A stretch of DNA of 64,000 nucleotides, from the NCBI GenBank assembly GCA_947498765.1, contig CANMLG010000050.1:1-64000 (forward strand). The letters are read 5' to 3'. Below the pieces are notes generated by a model. The model was given only the letters and a program-made list of their open reading frames with translations. It was not told where the DNA came from and searched no databases. Positions 17,438 through 25,506 of the stretch are shown here, in pieces (positions within the stretch are counted from its first letter, which is position 1; each line of letters opens with the position of its first letter). The DNA is from an uncultured Aquimarina sp. (GTDB lineage Bacteria; Bacteroidota; Bacteroidia; Flavobacteriales; Flavobacteriaceae). The position numbers were made by a program, and so were the translations under genes.

Positions 17438-18550
17438 TTAGCTCCTTTTGATTTCAATTTTTTTTCCTGTTTCGGCAGATTTATAAATAGCATCAATAAC
17501 TAACATATCTTTGTAACCTTCTTTGCCTGTTATATGATTAGGTAAAGATTCGTTTCGTAGAATGTATTCCGCTATGCCATCCATTTGTTCTTTTTGCTGA
17601 TTTATAAGTGGAAAATCCATTATACCTTTGCTTGATTTTCCTTTTAATGGTGCATAATTATGAGCAGGATCTAATTCAAAAAATCCCTTATCACCAGAAG
17701 CATATATTTTATTAATGTTATAGCTGTAAGAGCTGGCAGAATTGGTAATAGCTCCTCCAGGAAATTCTAACTGCCAAGTTATAGATTCTTCAACTTCACT
17801 AAAATATTCTGGTCTTTGAATAGGACCAAATTGAGCGGTGACATGTGTAGGTTCTTCACCTAAAATATACCTATTATTTTGAATACAGTAAATACCAATA
17901 TTAGGTAACGGACCACCACCAGCCATAGCTTTTTTTAGGTGCCAAGCATCTTTTGACCAGCCTTTTATTCGATATCCAAAACCAGAATCTATATATCTAA
18001 TTGGGCCTAAGTTATCTTTTTTAGCCAAACCTTGTATTTCTTTATAATAGGGATCGTAGTGTAATCGATATCCCACGGCTAATTGAACTTTATTTTTTTT
18101 ACATTCTTCAATCATTTCTAAACAATCAACAGCATTTAATGCCATTGGTTTTTCAACGATTACATGTTTACCAGCTTTTGCAGCTCTAATGGTAAACTCT
18201 TTATGCATTGAATTAGGAAGAACAACATAAACTAAGTCAATATCTTTATTATTTTTAATAGTATCAAAATTATCATAGTTATATATGTTTTTTGATGGGA
18301 TGTTATATTTTTTACCCCAGGAAACTTCTTTGTCTGGAGTCCCTGTTATTAATCCAACAAGTTTACAGTTGTTAGCTAACTCTAAGGCATCAGCTAATAT
18401 TTTAGCATAACGGCCTAATCCACAAAGTGCAATATTTAGTTTTTTCTCGTTGTTTAAATTTTCAAATGATAGTAAAGCAGGAGAGATCATTGTTGCACTG
18501 CCAAGTATAGCCATTTTTTTTAAAAAATCTCGTCTTTTATCAAATTCCAT
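17438..18550 (-). CDS. Gfo/Idh/MocA family oxidoreductase with Tat signal
   Basis: The 370-residue product starts with a Tat-type leader (KRRDFLKKMAILGSATMISP), so it is probably exported folded with its cofactor. A Rossmann domain (about 37-160) carries NIALCGLGRYAK and the family EKP motif in VEKPMA. The C-terminal half forms the open beta sheet with a His-x-x-Lys-type region (GGGPLPNIGIYCIQN). Members oxidise or reduce sugars such as glucose or inositol with NAD(P), and it resembles glucose-fructose oxidoreductases. The substrate is not evident. It is a single gene ended by a strong hairpin. Confidence 0.88.
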   Translation of the reverse strand: MEFDKRRDFLKKMAILGSATMISPALLSFENLNNEKKLNIALCGLGRYAKILADALELANNCKLVGLITGTPDKEVSWGKKYNIPSKNIYNYDNFDTIKNNKDIDLVYVVLPNSMHKEFTIRAAKAGKHVIVEKPMALNAVDCLEMIEECKKNKVQLAVGYRLHYDPYYKEIQGLAKKDNLGPIRYIDSGFGYRIKGWSKDAWHLKKAMAGGGPLPNIGIYCIQNNRYILGEEPTHVTAQFGPIQRPEYFSEVEESITWQLEFPGGAITNSASSYSYNINKIYASGDKGFFELDPAHNYAPLKGKSSKGIMDFPLINQQKEQMDGIAEYILRNESLPNHITGKEGYKDMLVIDAIYKSAETGKKIEIKRS

Positions 18551-18717
18551 TGTGAGTTGTTTTAAGTTGTTATTTTTTGTGTTGGTGTGTTTTGACTAAA
18601 TATTAAATTTTGTTACTAAAATTTATTAGTTGGTATTCTGTAAAATTTTATCAAATTAGGTATAATTTACAGCTTTTTTGATATTAAATTAGGAGAATTA
18701 ACTGGTTTATTTAGTTT

Positions 18718-19167
18718 TTAGTTTTTAGGTTTTGTATAGGTTACAATATCTATTCCAATTCCGTTTGGGTCAACAATGGCAAAATGTCTATCACCCCAGG
18801 GTTCATTTCTTATGTCAATTTTTATTTCAACATTTTTGTTTTTAAGTTCATTATAAATTTTATCAACATTATTTACTTCAATGGTCAAATAAATTCCTTT
18901 CCCATTATAGGCGGATTGAAAAATAGGCTTTTGACTAGGGTGATTAGGTTGTAAAAAACTAATTTCATACGACTTATTGGGGGTATGCATTAAAAGATAA
19001 AACTCGTTCTCAAAGCTTACTCCAAAATTTAATATATCAGTATAGAAATTTTTGGTTTCATTTACTTTTTCTGTGATTATTCCTGCATTTAGTTTCATTT
19101 TATTTTGTGTTTGTGCATTTGTTAAATTAATAATTAGAACAAGTACTGTTATATATAATGCTTTCAT
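18718..19167 (-). CDS. Secreted VOC (glyoxalase-like) family protein
   Basis: The product has 149 residues from the ATG at 19167, chosen because a signal peptide (MKALYITVLVLIINLTNAQ) then begins at residue 1; an upstream ATG at 19191 adds eight polar residues. The rest is one VOC domain of two beta-alpha-beta-beta-beta units (MKLNAGIITEKVNETKNFY ... DRHFAIVDPNGIGIDIVTY). VOC proteins include glyoxalases, dioxygenases and antibiotic-binding proteins, so its activity cannot be named. It lies 70 bases downstream of the AraC regulator on the same strand, which may control it. Confidence 0.75.
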   Translation of the reverse strand: MKALYITVLVLIINLTNAQTQNKMKLNAGIITEKVNETKNFYTDILNFGVSFENEFYLLMHTPNKSYEISFLQPNHPSQKPIFQSAYNGKGIYLTIEVNNVDKIYNELKNKNVEIKIDIRNEPWGDRHFAIVDPNGIGIDIVTYTKPKN

Positions 19168-19237
19168 ATTTAAATCTTTTGAATAGCACAAAATTAGAAT
19201 GAGGTATTTGGAAGGAATTGTAAAAATCGGACAAAAT

Positions 19238-20050
19238 TTAACGGAAGGCTTCAGAAGGTGTTACTCCGTAAAAGGTTTTAAAGTTTTTAATAAAGTGTGC
19301 TTGGTCAAAAAATCCAACGTCAAAGTATAATTTGTTTTCTTTTAGACTTTGTATAGAAGGTTTGGCATTTAGGATGTGTTGAAAACGCACAACATTACTG
19401 AAAGTTTTAGTTGTTGTTCCAATATAAAAGTTAAAAAGCCTTCGAAGTTGTCTAGGACTGAGACCTATATCTAATTCTTTTTCAGTATCTAAGAATCCAT
19501 TCTTTTGAAAAATTAAGTTTAAAGCATTTAAAAAACGATAGTCAAATTGAAAGGTTTTATCTTCTGTCAATTTAGTAAACTTTTTAATTAATAACTGTGT
19601 GACTTTCTTAAATGATTGTGTGGGTTTTATTTCAGTCGTAATCCAGTTAGAAAGTTTAGGTATTATATGCTTTAATTCTTGTGATTGATTGCTTAGGTTT
19701 TTTGCATTTATTCCAAATAAAAGTGGAAAAGCAGAAGGTAAAAATCGAATTCCAATATAGTCGAACGATTTTCCAATATCAAATTCGGTATACTTTCTAC
19801 AAAATCCCGTCACAAAATTTTCAACGGGTAGGTTATGATTAAAAAAAATGTCGATGCAACCATCCGATACCACTCTATAAATGAAAGAATAATCTAGAGA
19901 ATTTTGTGTTTTGAGTTGCCAAAAGCAATACACAAAATTTTCTATTTCTTTGGTGGGGGGTAGTTCTCTGTAAATAATTTTTTTATTTTCTACTTTAATG
20001 GTAGGTTGAAGTGGTTTGTAGTACTTTTTTATGTTTTCAAATTTCTTCAC
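19238..20050 (-). CDS. AraC family transcriptional regulator
   Basis: The product has 270 residues. The N-terminal part (about 1-150) is a DUF6597-like ligand-sensing domain with CFWQLKTQ and SDGCIDIFFNH. The C-terminal AraC DNA-binding domain has two helix-turn-helix units (LSPRQLRRLFNFYIGTTTK and the later FFDQAHFIKNFKTFYGVTPS). It likely controls the secreted VOC gene downstream. The effector is unknown. Confidence 0.88.
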   Translation of the reverse strand: MKKFENIKKYYKPLQPTIKVENKKIIYRELPPTKEIENFVYCFWQLKTQNSLDYSFIYRVVSDGCIDIFFNHNLPVENFVTGFCRKYTEFDIGKSFDYIGIRFLPSAFPLLFGINAKNLSNQSQELKHIIPKLSNWITTEIKPTQSFKKVTQLLIKKFTKLTEDKTFQFDYRFLNALNLIFQKNGFLDTEKELDIGLSPRQLRRLFNFYIGTTTKTFSNVVRFQHILNAKPSIQSLKENKLYFDVGFFDQAHFIKNFKTFYGVTPSEAFR

Positions 20051-20187
20051 TGTATTTTAGCTACATTAAATACAACTTTTATAGGCACTGCCAAAGGATA
20101 TAACATTCCGAGATAGTTTACTAAAAGTACATATATTTTCCAATTTAAATATGGTAGGGCAAGCTTTATTGATTTTGGATGAGTTTT

Positions 20188-21150
20188 TTAAAAATCAAGA
20201 ATTGATTTTCCATTGATATGGTTTTGTAGTTCTTCTATTTTAGATAGAATTTTATTAAAAAACATATTTTTTTCTTTTTCGCCTGAAGTGTTTATCAATT
20301 TGGATTGATCCAATTGTTCATTTAAAAAATCGGATACCTGCTCGCAAGTTTTTGAATTGGTCGTATTAAAATAATTGAGTACGGTAAATGGTACAAATAA
20401 AGAGTTTTGAAAAGGAGTTTTTATTAGTACATTGTTACTCATTAATAATAATTCATTGTAGTACAGTTTGAAATTACTGTCGGGTACTGATTTATTGTAA
20501 ATTTTTTTTATTAGTTTCTTTAAATCATTACAAATAATTGTTGCTTCTTTGGAAGTTATAATACCCAGTTCAAAATAAAAATGTAGTTGTTTTAGGGTAC
20601 TGTTTATAGTAGTTACATCCCAAATTTCAATGGTATTTAAATTAGTATAAAGTTCGCCAAATTTTTTATATGATTTTAGTAATGTATTAGGGAGTTTAAA
20701 ATTCGAAAAACTAGATGTATTATATGTAGGATCTAAAATTTTTAACCAAACAAAAAGTTTAAATCTAGTAAGCATATTACCTTCCGAGGTATAAAAAATA
20801 GGCAAATCTTTAGCGCTATATATAATTTCAGAATCTTTTATACTCAATAAGGGAGTAAGTAATTCCATTGAATTGTTAAAGTACCTTTCAAAATCAGTAG
20901 TGCCTTTTAAAATTTGCATCTTACGAACAGGGATTACATTTTCGTCACCAGTTCCAAATAAGGCATCTATGGATAGGTTAAAGTGTTTAGCAAGTAATAC
21001 GGCTTCATCAATAGTAATTTTGGAAGTATTATTAATTCTTCTGTAAGCAGCACCATAACTTATGTCTAGTATTGAGGCAATTATATCTACTAAAGAGTTT
21101 TTTTTAGGAAGTAAATCAGCTATAAGCTTGAGTAGTTTTTGTTGATGCAT
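20188..21150 (-). CDS. Helix-turn-helix regulator with a large C-terminal domain
   Basis: The product has 320 residues. Residues 10-65 form an Xre/BetR-like helix-turn-helix (IIASILDISYGAAYRRINNTSK), followed by a 250-residue mostly helical region of unknown type containing FERYFNNSMELL and KDLPIFYTSEGNMLTRFKLF. It is soluble, with no transmembrane segment. It resembles stand-alone Flavobacteriia regulators with a ligand-binding or oligomerisation C-terminus. A large inverted repeat begins 22 bases upstream of the start and may be its own operator. Confidence 0.7.
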   Translation of the reverse strand: MHQQKLLKLIADLLPKKNSLVDIIASILDISYGAAYRRINNTSKITIDEAVLLAKHFNLSIDALFGTGDENVIPVRKMQILKGTTDFERYFNNSMELLTPLLSIKDSEIIYSAKDLPIFYTSEGNMLTRFKLFVWLKILDPTYNTSSFSNFKLPNTLLKSYKKFGELYTNLNTIEIWDVTTINSTLKQLHFYFELGIITSKEATIICNDLKKLIKKIYNKSVPDSNFKLYYNELLLMSNNVLIKTPFQNSLFVPFTVLNYFNTTNSKTCEQVSDFLNEQLDQSKLINTSGEKEKNMFFNKILSKIEELQNHINGKSILDF

Positions 21151-21171
21151 AATAATTTTTTGGGACTAGGG

Positions 21172-21219
21172 TTTTCAATTTTTAAAAAAAATAAATTTAC
21201 TTTTTTTAAAAATTGAAAA
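21172..21219. repeat. Perfect 19-base inverted repeat upstream of the HTH regulator
   Basis: The arm at 21172-21190 (TTTTCAATTTTTAAAAAAA) is exactly complementary to the arm at 21201-21219, with a 10-base spacer. The flanks ACTAGGG and CTCTAGT also partly pair. It sits between the regulator start codon (21150) and its upstream region, where an operator or a transcript hairpin would be expected. Confidence 0.75.
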
Positions 21220-21411
21220 CAAAAAACTCTAGTTCAAAGTTATATTTGGCTGGGGGTTAGAGAATACTTTATACATTCAATATTAGATATAGAATTGAGT
21301 TGTACTAGGGTATTCTTTTTAAATAAAGGGTTTTGTAATTATTACCCTTAGCTAATTTGAATAAATCATTTTTTTAATTGTTGGGTGATTTATTTTATAG
21401 TGTTAGTAAAT

Positions 21412-21433
21412 AGGCATCTCGAAAGGGATGCTT
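21412..21433 (-). terminator. Hairpin at the end of the cytochrome c gene
   Basis: The arms AGGCATCTC (21412-21420) and GGGATGCTT (21425-21433) enclose the tetraloop GAAA. The hairpin begins at the last base of the cytochrome c stop codon. The minus-strand T-tail is weak, so it may terminate or simply protect the mRNA end. Confidence 0.5.
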
Positions 21434-21867
21434 TATTTTTTTATAAGGTTAACATCTTCAGGAGTAATCATTTGTTTTTGTTTATTTTCCCAATTGTTCA
21501 TTATATAATTCATAACATTAGCAATTTCATTGTCTTCTAATTTTTGTTTAGGCATTGTTCGTTTATAATTTTTTCCATTAACAGTAATAGCTCCTTTTAA
21601 ACCAAATTTTATAGCTTGAATACTTTCAGTAGTTTTTGTAGTTAACCAATCGGAATTCGCTAAAGGAGGATAGTTTTTAGATCCTTGTCCATTGGATTTA
21701 TGACAGCGTGTACAATATTTTGTATAAATAGTTTTACCTCTTTTTATACTTTCGATTAGTGTTTTATCTTGTTGCTGTAATGTAGGCTTAGTGTATGCTG
21801 AAGATGTTTTTGAGAAAAAACTAAAGCTTAGCATATAAATTAGCCAAAATTTTATAATTAGTAGCAT
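21433..21867 (-). CDS. Periplasmic c-type cytochrome
   Basis: The 144-residue product has a signal peptide and one haem site, CTRCH (C52, C55, H56). A distal Met lies in the RTMPKQK segment, and the class I fold is shown by YPPLANSDWL and NVMNYIMNNWEN. It is a one-haem electron carrier exported to the periplasm, resembling cytochromes that serve terminal oxidases or small dehydrogenases. No partner enzyme is adjacent. Confidence 0.88.
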   Translation of the reverse strand: MLLIIKFWLIYMLSFSFFSKTSSAYTKPTLQQQDKTLIESIKRGKTIYTKYCTRCHKSNGQGSKNYPPLANSDWLTTKTTESIQAIKFGLKGAITVNGKNYKRTMPKQKLEDNEIANVMNYIMNNWENKQKQMITPEDVNLIKK

Positions 21868-22257
21868 AGTATTTATTTAGATAAAGTTCTATTTTTTAAT
21901 AGAAAGGTAAGTATAAACTGTTAAATGCAAAGTAAAACAGCTGTGACTTGTCATTTATTGTCTAGTCAATTTTATTGAAAAAACTAGTTTTAAATATCAC
22001 AGGATAACTATAAAATATCCTCGATTAATGTGCGTATTTTGCTTGATGCATGAAATTATATAAGAATAAAAGTACGGTGAATGACCTATTAAATTTTAGA
22101 AAAGCAACATTTTAATAGATAAAGTTTAGTTAACTGAAGTAATAACATAACATAAATTAAATTGATGATTAATATAGATCAAAGTTGTATTTTTGTATAT
22201 ATTTAACATTGTTGTTTTAAACAAATGCTAATTTTACTAATAATTGATTTAATCTTA
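21868..22257. other. Intergenic region between cytochrome c and the SulP operon
   Basis: About 390 bases without a gene. The two flanking genes point away from each other, so both promoters should lie here. The only clear element is the promoter candidate at 22162-22195; the rest is AT-rich sequence without repeats or open frames. Confidence 0.6.
22162..22195 (+). promoter_or_regulatory. Promoter candidate for the SulP/carbonic anhydrase operon
   Basis: TTG at 22162-22164 and TATTTTTG at 22188-22195 match the Bacteroidota promoter elements with a 23-base spacer, the long end of the range. The start codon at 22258 would follow a leader of about 55 bases. Confidence 0.45.
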
Positions 22258-22566
22258 ATGTTAAAAAAGTTAACTCTATATATAACAGCAGCTTTACTTA
22301 CTATGGCAGTAGTAACTCCATTAGTAATAGAATTATTTGAGCTAACTGAAAATATAAGTTTACTAAGTGAGTTTGAATTAGGAGAAGAAGATCAAAAAGA
22401 AGCAAAAAAAGAATTAGAAATTAAAGATTTATTTTTTGGTTCTAAGCTTCAAACCGAAAATTTATGTATTACTGATCTAAAATCAAAAATTACAGATTAT
22501 TACTTAGTTAAAGCTTCACTTTTCAATAATGAAGTTATTTCCCCTCCGCCCAAGCAAATTTTATAA
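22258..22566 (+). CDS. Small membrane-anchored protein upstream of the SulP transporter
   Basis: The product has 102 residues from the ATG at 22258; an in-frame ATG at 22225 adds an unlikely hydrophobic stretch. There is one N-terminal hydrophobic segment (about 5-25, LYITAALLTMAVVTPLVIEL), then an acidic helix (LGEEDQKEAKKELEIKDL) and a polar tail ending in SPPPKQIL. No family is recognised. It is followed 175 bases later by the SulP gene on the same strand. Confidence 0.6.
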   Translation: MLKKLTLYITAALLTMAVVTPLVIELFELTENISLLSEFELGEEDQKEAKKELEIKDLFFGSKLQTENLCITDLKSKITDYYLVKASLFNNEVISPPPKQIL

Positions 22567-22741
22567 TTAATTCCTTGAATAATTCTCATTTCATTCAAGT
22601 AGATTTGTCTACAAACAGTAATCATTTTTTTAAATAATAAATGGTTGGTTAGTTTTTAGACAAAACGCTTATTGTAATTTTTTAGTGAGAATTAAAAATA
22701 ATTATAAGTTTAATTTATTACTGGTTTTACAGTATAACAAT

Positions 22742-24325
22742 ATGTCTATGTTTAAGTATATTAAAAATGATTTACCAGCTAGTATAGTGGTGTTTTTTGT
22801 GGCTTTACCTTTGTGTTTAGGTATTGCATTAGCAAGTGGAGCGCCCCCTTTTGCAGGAATGATTGCAGGTATAATAGGAGGTATAGTAGTAGGAAGTTTA
22901 AGTGGTTCGCAAATAGGTGTTAGTGGTCCAGCTGCCGGTTTAGCGGCAATAGTATTAACAGCTATTACCAGTTTAGGAGGATATCAAAACTTTTTAGTGG
23001 CGGTTGTAATTGGAGGAGTTATCCAAATAGTTTTTGGGATTTTAAAAGCTGGAGTTATTGGTTATTATTTTCCAAATTCAGTGATTAAGGGGATGTTAGT
23101 TGGAATTGGAATTATAATTATTTTAAAAGAAATTCCTTACTTTTTTGGATACGATAAAAGTGTAGGAGGACAATTTTCTTTTTTTAAAATAGAATTTGAA
23201 TCCCTTTTTACTCCCGTACTAAATTCAATTGGTAATCCGTCTTTGGGGCCAGTAATGATAGGAGTTTTTGCCTTATTATTAATTATTTTTTGGAATAGTG
23301 TTTTAGCAAAAAAGTCTAAAATATTTACACTTATTCAAGGTCCATTTGCTGCGGTAGTTTTAGGGGTAGTTTATGTTGTAATTACACAAGGTAATGATAG
23401 TATTGGTATTGCCACGAACCATTTAGTAAAAGTTCCAGTTCCAGATAGTTTAGATTCTTTTATTGGACAATTTAGTTTTCCAAATTTTAGTGTTATTACA
23501 AAACCAGAAGTATGGATTACTGGTTTTACCATAGCATTAGTAGCAAGTTTAGAAACTTTATTGTGTGTTGAAGCTACGGATAAAATTGATCCAAGAAAGC
23601 GAGTAACTCCAACAAATAGAGAGTTATTAGCTCAAGGTACGGGTAATGTATTATCTGGTTTAATAGGAGGTTTGCCAATTACTCAAGTAATTGTAAGGAG
23701 TTCGGCAAACATACAATCAGGTGGGCAAACTAAACTTTCAGCAATTGTTCATGGTTTTTTACTATTAATATCAATATTGCTGATACCTAATCTGCTAAAT
23801 TTAATACCTTATTCTGTGCTAGCCGCTATACTTTTAATAGTAGGTTATAAATTAGCACATCCGTCAAAATTTAAAAAAATGTTTTCTTTAGGATGGAAAC
23901 AATGGCTTCCATTTATAGTTACAGTACTATTAATAGTAGCAACTGATTTATTATTAGGAATAGGTATTGGATTAGCTGTTGGAATTTTGATAGTTTTAAT
24001 AAAAAGTTACCAAAACTCTCACTTTTTGCATATTAGAGAAACTGACGATGAATTTCATAATGTAAAGATGGAATTAGCAGAAGAATTAACTTTCTTTAAT
24101 AAAGGCGCTATTATGAGAGAGTTAGAGGCTTTACCCAAAAATACACAATTAGAAATTGATATACTTAAAACACGATACCTTGATAATGACATTGTTGAAG
24201 TATTAGAAGATTTTCTGGAAAAAGCGAAAAATAGAAAAATCAACATAAAATTAATTTCTAAAAAAGGAATTATAGAGAATCCAGAAAGTTTTGTTGATTT
24301 TTTTAAGAATAACCCCAAAAGTTAA
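22742..24325 (+). CDS. SulP family inorganic anion transporter (probable bicarbonate transporter)
   Basis: The product has 527 residues from the ATG at 22742; a GTG 19 codons earlier would add an untypical polar leader. It has the SulP core of about 12-14 helices, with the N-terminal LPASIVVFFVALPLCLGIALASG and the GVSGPAAGLAAIV loop that forms part of the anion site. A short cytoplasmic STAS-like domain (about 435-525) follows. Because the next gene, 21 bases on, is a beta-carbonic anhydrase, bicarbonate is the likely cargo, as in BicA-like SulP transporters. Sulfate is not excluded. Confidence 0.88.
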   Translation: MSMFKYIKNDLPASIVVFFVALPLCLGIALASGAPPFAGMIAGIIGGIVVGSLSGSQIGVSGPAAGLAAIVLTAITSLGGYQNFLVAVVIGGVIQIVFGILKAGVIGYYFPNSVIKGMLVGIGIIIILKEIPYFFGYDKSVGGQFSFFKIEFESLFTPVLNSIGNPSLGPVMIGVFALLLIIFWNSVLAKKSKIFTLIQGPFAAVVLGVVYVVITQGNDSIGIATNHLVKVPVPDSLDSFIGQFSFPNFSVITKPEVWITGFTIALVASLETLLCVEATDKIDPRKRVTPTNRELLAQGTGNVLSGLIGGLPITQVIVRSSANIQSGGQTKLSAIVHGFLLLISILLIPNLLNLIPYSVLAAILLIVGYKLAHPSKFKKMFSLGWKQWLPFIVTVLLIVATDLLLGIGIGLAVGILIVLIKSYQNSHFLHIRETDDEFHNVKMELAEELTFFNKGAIMRELEALPKNTQLEIDILKTRYLDNDIVEVLEDFLEKAKNRKINIKLISKKGIIENPESFVDFFKNNPKS

Positions 24326-24346
24326 TTATACTAAGTTAAAAGAGAT

Positions 24347-24973
24347 ATGAAAGCACATACAAAAGAAACTCAAGCATTAATGACACCAGAAAGTGCATTA
24401 AAAGCTTTGCAAGAAGGGAATAAGCGTTTTGTAACGAGTAAAATGCTTAAAAGAGATTTGAATAGACAAGTAGCAGAAACAGCTTCGGGTCAATATCCAT
24501 TTGCTACTGTGTTACATTGTATTGATTCAAGAGTGTCAGCAGAGCTTATTTTTGATCAAGGGATAGGTGATCTTTTTAGTATTCGTATTGCTGGTAATTT
24601 TGTAAATGAAGACATTTTAGGAAGTATGGAGTTTGCCTGTAAACTTGCGGGGACTAAGGTGTTAGTGGTGTTAGGTCATACCGCTTGTGGCGCTGTTAAA
24701 GGAGCTTGTGATCATGCTCGTTTAGGTAATTTAACAACATTAATTAATAAAATTGAACCTGCAGTTGAAGCAATTGATATTCCCAAAGATGAGGCATTAC
24801 GTACTTCTAAAAATATTGATTTTGTAAATGAAGTTGCTAAAAAGAATGTGGAAATGACACTTGATGCTATTAGAAGGAAGAGTGCTGTGTTAAAAGAATT
24901 GGAAGATGATGGAGCTTTGAAAATAATAGGAGGGATGTACGATATTGGTTCTGGTTTGGTTGAATTTTATTAG
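24347..24973 (+). CDS. can: Beta-class carbonic anhydrase
   Basis: The product has 208 residues. The zinc ligands are visible as C58 (in CIDSRVSAE, with the Asp60-Arg62 dyad), H111 and C114 (in GHTACGAVKGA). It interconverts CO2 and bicarbonate in the cytosol. It ends about 30 bases before an intrinsic terminator and is transcribed with the SulP transporter, so the two probably capture inorganic carbon or balance pH for carboxylation reactions. Confidence 0.93.
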   Translation: MKAHTKETQALMTPESALKALQEGNKRFVTSKMLKRDLNRQVAETASGQYPFATVLHCIDSRVSAELIFDQGIGDLFSIRIAGNFVNEDILGSMEFACKLAGTKVLVVLGHTACGAVKGACDHARLGNLTTLINKIEPAVEAIDIPKDEALRTSKNIDFVNEVAKKNVEMTLDAIRRKSAVLKELEDDGALKIIGGMYDIGSGLVEFY

Positions 24974-25001
24974 ATATTAGTAAAATTAGAATCCAATAAA
25001 A

Positions 25002-25027
25002 AGGCTGTCTTAAAGGCAGTCTTTTTT
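25002..25027 (+). terminator. Intrinsic terminator of the SulP/carbonic anhydrase operon
   Basis: The arms AGGCTGTC (25002-25009) and GGCAGTCT (25015-25022) pair with two G-U pairs around a TTAAA loop, and a T-run follows directly. Confidence 0.8.
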
Positions 25028-25059
25028 GTTTAAAATTTCGATTATTCGTAAATTAACAT

Positions 25060-25208
25060 ATGAGTCGAAATGTAATCTTCAAGACTTATGATCAAGCTCG
25101 ATTAAGTCTATTACCACTTAGTTATGATGATTTAGTTCCTAAAAAAACGATCCTATCCATATTGTAAATGCTATTATTGATTATTTAGATGTATCTGTTT
25201 TAGAATAA
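25060..25208 (+). pseudogene. N-terminal remnant of an IS1182-like transposase
   Basis: The frame from the ATG at 25060 gives a start typical of IS1182-family transposases: FKTYDQARLSLLPLSYDDLVPK. A one-base shift is then needed to continue as NDPIHIVNAIIDYLDVSVLE before a stop at 25206. Nothing of the catalytic DDE core remains, and no terminal inverted repeats are visible. The sequence from there to 25506 shows no further gene. Confidence 0.65.
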
Positions 25209-25506
25209 GGTAATAAAGGAGTTGATTTATTTTTTTTAAAGTTTATTCTTACTAAAAAAATATTTGTTAGGATCTTATCTTAAATTAACATAAATACTTC
25301 TTTGTTTTTTTGTAAATAATTAAAGGTTAGTGTTTTGGTTGTATTTAAATTTAGTTTTGTCTTTAGATAAGTGAATACTTAAAAATCAGAAAAAATCTTT
25401 AAGATACTCTAAGTATACCGCGTATTATAGATTAAGGGAGCATTTGGACTACAGTACATTAAAAAAAAAATTGACACTCAATTTATATATTGCATAAAAA
25501 AATAAT

